From positions 1 through 64,000 of the forward strand of contig NW_022196425.1 of assembly GCF_008641045.1 (NCBI RefSeq): a DNA stretch of 64,000 bases, given 5' to 3'. This stretch comes from Pistacia vera. Taxonomy: Eukaryota; Streptophyta; Magnoliopsida; Sapindales; Anacardiaceae. Positions 58,991-64,000 of the stretch are shown one piece after another; the stretch's first letter is position 1, and every line of letters starts with the position of its first letter. The position numbers and the translations under genes are program-made. The notes beneath the pieces are model-generated. The model was not told the DNA's origin. It ran no database searches and saw nothing but the letters and a program-made list of their open reading frames with translations.

Positions 58991-60913
58991 ATTACTAACA
59001 AAGATTTAAAACGTTATGGTAGGGACCAAAACGATATTGATAGTGACTAAAATGGTACTAAAAAAGTTTTAGTGTGACTTATGCCAAACTTCAGGGATGA
59101 ACTTGTAATTGTCATTTTCAATTTTTATTAACTTTAATGGTTAATTATTAAATCCCAATTATATGAATGATGTTCCATTCCACCAGTGTTTTTTTGGTGT
59201 AAGTTGAGGAATTAAAAATGTCCACATCATGTTAACACAAAAGTCAAGCCCATGGAGTCAGCATCCATTTTGAACAGAAAAGTCAAGAATTACGCAATTT
59301 AAATTTTAAATTATAGATTAATCTCGGGATTAAGATCCAACAATTATCCAAATCACAAGACACGTGCGTACTTATATTTCGTCTTATCAAGACACGCAAA
59401 TCTCTGTCTTGATCATTATCATTATTTTATTAATATATAAACTGTTGGAAACTAACAAAAAACCCCCCATCACCACTTCTCCACCAATATATTTCCCCAA
59501 TTCACGATCACAAAACAAAACTTTATATTAAAAATAAAATCTCATTTAATTCAAAGATCTCATACTGTATAGTTGAAGTTGTGGGTTATTGACAAGTGTC
59601 CATTTGGGTCTCTCAATGTGGTTTTGTTAGGATTCGAGGCCTCCATGTGTTGAAATTGTTATGGTTTTGTGAATGAGTTCAGCTTTTTATATGATGTGAT
59701 TGCAAAATGTATGTATATAAAATTGATTTGGTGCACCGACTATCCAAACTTATAGTTAAGAGACAAAGTGGTGTTATTCCTTTCATTGGATTTAAATTTG
59801 AACACGTAGGTGAAGATTATTATAAAATCTTTTTATGATTTATGTGGTTAATGTTAAGTTAACGTAATGTTCTTATCTTTTATCAAACTATTTTCTTCTT
59901 CAAAGGCAAAAATCTTATCTACCTTTTATTGTTGGGGAATCAATGTTTATGGAATTCTTGTTAAACCATCTAAATATTATAATATAGACGTTTTAAGAGT
60001 TCATAAAATCTGTTTTTGTTTTTTTTATCATAAACCCTCTTGATAAGGTATTATTTAACAGATTTTAATATGGGTGTATTTGATATTAATAGATTTCATG
60101 GGGAGTATATGAAATAAACTTAATTGATGATTCATGCTTTTAAGTATGGTTATTAAACGAAATACTTAGCTTTAATTAAACTTGAATTTTTCTTTACTTG
60201 CTGGGTATTTTAATTAATGGGATTTTTTTTTTTTTTTCTCAATTCTTTACAAATGGACCCACCAAGCAAACCATTTGAAGTATCCCTCTTTTGAGTATTA
60301 TCAGCATTGGAATTATCTCAAAAGAATTTGAAAAAGAAATACTTTAAAATTAAGTTTGAATAAGGTTATTTTTGTGGTCAGAAAAAGAAGTTTCCGTGTT
60401 AAGTTAATGATAGACATGTTGATTAATTTGGAATAAAGTAGAATAATTGCTATGAAAGGCAAAAGAAAAGAGACAGAAAAATCTGAAATGATATGATATA
60501 AATCTTATCCTGATTGAACACTGATTCATATGGGACATAGATTATTACCTAGAATTATGTTTCAGTTAATATAATTAAAGTTAACTTACAAGGAAATAGA
60601 TTGAAAAGTAAAATTTGTACTTGGCTTTTCATTATTTGTTTAGGTGAAAAGGCATATGAGAATAAATGCAGCTGAATAGAGGTAGATTAGTTGATTAAAA
60701 TTTGCATTAATGTTTTATGGGTAAGTATTTATTAAACACTTTTAAAACGATTTTGGAGAGAGTCTTTCTTCACCAAAGCATTTGAAGTGCATTTATAACC
60801 CCAACAATGTTTAATGGAAAAAAGATGATGAATAAATTAATGAAGTGACAATCTTGGTGATATTCTCTATGCAAGAAAATAGTAATTCAGAAGGAGGCTA
60901 TATAATTGTTAGA
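58991..60913. other. Long gene-free intergenic region, right part
   Basis: AT-rich, with no recognisable coding sequence or structured repeat by eye. Confidence 0.45.
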
Positions 60914-60922
60914 TTAATTATA

Positions 60923-61348
60923 GGGTAACGATTTTTTCCCACCCTAGCAATGGTTAAATAACTCTTTTTTACGCGTAAATTTTTTAAAATATTATTTTAT
61001 TATTTAAATTTATATTTTTGTGACGATAAATAGCAAATTCGGTTTATGCTTTTAGAGTTTTTGAAGAAGAAAGATTGATTAGTCATTTGATGTTGAAATA
61101 TTAGATTTTAGTGATTGAGATTGAGCATAATTTGACTTAGAACAGATGATTGTGTAAACTTTAATCACTTGATTATCAATGATTGATAGGATCGACGAGA
61201 GTAGAGTTTGAAGAATTTTAACGAGTAATAACCAGAAAAAAGAATAATGATTCTATAAAATCATAACAATATTAAAATAAAAAATAAAAAATAAATTTAG
61301 ATAATAAAATAGTATTTTAAAACTCTCACTTACAAAAGTCGCTTACCC
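60923..61348. mobile_element. MITE family M, copy 3, with perfect 9-bp duplication
   Basis: The flanks TTAATTATA at 60914-60922 and 61349-61357 are identical. The element starts GGGTAACGATTTTTTC and ends with the complement GGGTAAGCGACTTTTG. It is co-linear with copies 1 and 2 (AAATTTATATTTTTGTGACG, AGCATAATTTGACTTAG, AGAGTAGAGTTTGAAG). This copy fixes the 9-bp duplication length and so the Mutator-like assignment of the family. Confidence 0.9.
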
Positions 61349-61357
61349 TTAATTATA

Positions 61358-62354
61358 TTATTAATTAACGAGCCGCATTGAAAAGTGAGGCATAGATTAA
61401 CATAAAAACTCCATTTTAGCCTCGGTTAATAAATTAGCGAGTCAAAGTTGAACGCCGTAATTTATTTCAGAGCGCCGATCACCTGCTTTTTGATGTACCC
61501 GAGAACTTACAAGTGTCATAGTTATATTGGATAGCCTTAATTGGCTAATTAAGGTGGGCGAGTTGAGCGCGTGGATCACCGTTCGAGACCTTAAATGTGA
61601 AAACGCGTACCGTTCAGTTTTTGGGTCCCACCTTTTAACGTAAGCATCGATGTGGGTCCCGCTGGAAATAAAACTTTCACCGCGTTGACCTTTTTAACTA
61701 AAAATCGACGGTGGTAAATGCTGTCTGGCAGCTGCTTACGTCACCGGCGGGTGACACACGACAAAGAGAAGAAATAAATGGGAAATAGGCTAAATAGCTT
61801 CTAGAAAAAAGGACAAAGAAATTTTACAAAACGAGCTCGCTCACCAAATCACCGCCAACCAATACCGAATCGCCGCGTATGCAAAACAGTTGTTGTTCAT
61901 CAGCGAAGACAAAAACTGATCTGACTAAACTACCCTTCAATCTTAGTTGGCAGGTTGTAATTGGTTAAAATTTTTATCCACTCTGTAGCTAAGTAACACC
62001 TCGTAACTGTGAAATGACATAAAAATATATTCGTAAATACGTGGCGAAATTTGATTGTCCATAGATTAACCAGTTTCATTAAGCGAAATACAGGAATAAT
62101 ACCCACAAAAATATAAAGGAGTAAAAATGGTTCAAAATAGTATGTATGTTCAGTTAGCAATTTTTGTTTCTCTCTCTTTCGCTCCCCTTCCCTTCCTCTA
62201 ATTTCATTTGTTGTTTAATGCTTGTTGGCTTGGTTTCTGAAGTGGGTTCTGTTTTCTTTTCGCGTTTAGCTGCGCAAAAGCGAAAAAAGGGAGGAAATTT
62301 TTTGTTCCTTCCGTGAAGAGAAAATAAAAAGAAGAGAGAAAATTTTGTAGTATT
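61358..62354 (+). promoter_or_regulatory. Upstream region of the receptor-like cytoplasmic kinase
   Basis: About 1 kb without a gene. A W-box core TTGACC lies at 61685-61690 and a reversed TTTGACT-type core at about 61440, both potential WRKY sites. A pyrimidine-rich leader (TTTCTCTCTCTTTCGCTCCC, about 62166) precedes the start codon. The function of these motifs is inference. Confidence 0.35.
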
Positions 62355-64000
62355 ATGGGTTGTTTTCGTTGCAGTGGGAAATCAATCAAGGATGATAATA
62401 TCAACATCAACGATAATAATAAGAATTCTAGACAAGGTGATCAAAGACAAACCACTTCAGGTATGAAGCTGCTTCATTTATTCTTTTACTTTTTTTTTTT
62501 TTTTATAAAAAAGTTTTATTTTTGAAATAAATGAAACGCATTGTGTTTCTTTGATCATGATGGTTTTGGTTCTTTCTCTCTCTCTTTTGAAAATATAATA
62601 AATTTCTTGTGGGGTTGTTGTTTTATGAGCATTATGTTGATATTGAATTTGGTTTCGGTTGAGGAAAGATTGATTCTTGAATTTAGTTTTCATTTTCAAA
62701 TTTTTGGCTGCATGCTTTATTTTTATGTGATCATATAATGGTATTTTTTTTTTTTTTAAAAAATCTTGATCAAATAGGTATTAAAAATATCTTTTTTACA
62801 TCCTAAGCATTGATCAGGCAAAAATTGTTTAATTTTGTTATCAAATGTGTAAATATTTATCTACTTTTTTTGGTAGTTTGCATGAGATGGGGGAAAATCC
62901 AATACATAATCCAAAATCTTTGCTAAGCCTTTTTACCTTGTCCTTGTTTGTTCTCTATCTGCTTTCAATTTTTATTTTTTATTTTTGGTTTGAACTCCAA
63001 CACATTCCTTATCCCGCGTCTTTTTCTTTGTTGTCTCTCATGATTTTTTTTTGTTGGTCTGTTTTTTATGTGTATGTATTTTAGATACATCAAGGGTTGC
63101 TTCACACGATACTGTAAAGAAAGAGGAGGTTTCAAAGGATGACCAATTATCTAGAGATGTAAAGAACTTAAATTTGGAAGATGATACAAACGGTGGCAAG
63201 AGGGCAGAGACATTTACATTTGAAGAACTTGCGGTTGCAACTGGTAATTTTAGGTCAGATTGTTTTTTGGGTGAAGGAGGTTTTGGCAAAGTTTATAAGG
63301 GCCACTTGGATAGAATCAACCAGGTTGGTTAAATTCACTTGATTTTCAACATTATTGGAAAATGAACTATATGTGTTAAATGTAGGTTTACTCAGGAAAT
63401 TTGCAACAGGTGTAGAATAGTATTGTACTTTCAAATGTTGGATTTTTGTTTAGGTGTTTTTATTTTCTTGCAGGTTGTCGCTATCAAGCAACTTGATAGA
63501 AATGGAGCTCAAGGGATAAGGGAATTTGTTGTTGAGGTATTGACATTAAGCTTAGCAGACCACCCTAATCTTGTAAAATTGATTGGCTTTTGTGCTGAAG
63601 GCGATCAGAGACTATTGGTTTATGAGTACATGCCCTTAGGATCTTTGGAAAACCATTTATTTGGTATGTGATTTATTCAACTAGTATTTAATTACTGTTC
63701 CATTAATCAGCTTATAGCACAGTATCAGTTTGCATTTTTTGTCAGCTCTATCAATTATTTTATGGGCTTCTTTAACCACAATTTTTTCATTTCATTTTAT
63801 TTTATTTTTACAGATATTCGATCTGATAGAAAACCACTTGATTGGAATACAAGGATGAAAATAGCAGCTGGTGCAGCAAGGGGCTTGGAATATTTGCACG
63901 AAAAAATGAAGCCCCCTGTTATATACCGTGATCTAAAATGTTCTAACATATTGCTTGGTGAGGGGTATCACCCCAAGTTATCTGATTTTGGCTTGGCTAA
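62355..64000 (+). CDS. Receptor-like cytoplasmic kinase, RLCK-VII/PBS1-like, 5' part
   Basis: Exons 62355-62460, 63085-63323, 63474-63663 and 63814 to the window edge are in frame with GT-AG introns, giving 240 residues so far. MGCF at the start gives an N-myristoylation glycine and a palmitoylatable cysteine, so the protein likely sits at the plasma membrane. ETFTFEELAVATGNFR leads into the kinase domain: glycine loop GEGGFGKVYKG, catalytic lysine in VVAIKQL, REFVVEVLTLSL, YEYMPLGSLENHLF, then VIYRDLKCSNILL (YRD in place of HRD, usual for this subfamily) and DFGLA at the edge. RLCK-VII kinases such as PBS1, BIK1 and PBL27 relay immune-receptor signals. The wording is close to the PBL group, but I do not assign a member. 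The activation loop and C terminus are outside the window. Confidence 0.93.

Overview
The window is nuclear DNA of a dicot plant. The evidence is spliced genes with GT-AG introns, a plant-type MAP kinase, a clock pseudo-response regulator and a receptor-like cytoplasmic kinase, in AT-rich sequence loaded with plant transposons. A woody eudicot such as Citrus is my guess from general resemblance; nothing here proves the genus. Three single-N positions (7040, 15786, 51468) show that this is a draft assembly.

The left part (1-30 kb) has no intact gene. It holds a tandem array of ~640-bp units (1-3174, cut by the window edge), a cluster of TIR elements with GGCC-rich hairpin cores (4774-9343), fragments of one LTR-type repeat family in both orientations (10150-17230), and a small hAT-like element inside that family (12156-12634). 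It also holds a decayed Ty1/copia pol with its 3' LTR (13096-15507), nested elements around a dead hAT transposase (18370-22332), a BiP/HSP70 pseudogene (22980-23440), and a hAT-like element carrying a probable solo LTR (23639-27504). I could define exact ends and target-site duplications for several elements.

The right part (30-64 kb) carries five protein-coding genes. I rebuilt the exon-intron structure of each, and the reading frame closes in all of them. They are a group-B MAP kinase (MPK13-like, +, 6 exons, 371 aa), a CECR5/HDHD5-type HAD-IIA hydrolase with a mitochondrial-type leader (+, 12 exons, 385 aa), mitochondrial trans-2-enoyl-CoA reductase (-, 10 exons, 375 aa), a PRR7-type clock gene (+, 10 coding exons, 760 aa), and a PBS1-like receptor-like cytoplasmic kinase that runs off the right edge (+, 4 exons seen). 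The HAD and reductase genes converge. These are independent housekeeping or signalling loci, not a cluster.

Main points for a second look: a 785-bp near-identical duplication of two PRR7 exons separated by one N, probably both alleles placed in series at a GA microsatellite; three G-boxes and a CCA1-type site upstream of PRR7; a 68-bp-arm hairpin with one mismatch inside a transposon; one GC-rich module shared by different transposon families; a ~430-bp MITE family with 9-bp target duplications beside genes; and several layers of nested insertion dated by their target duplications.
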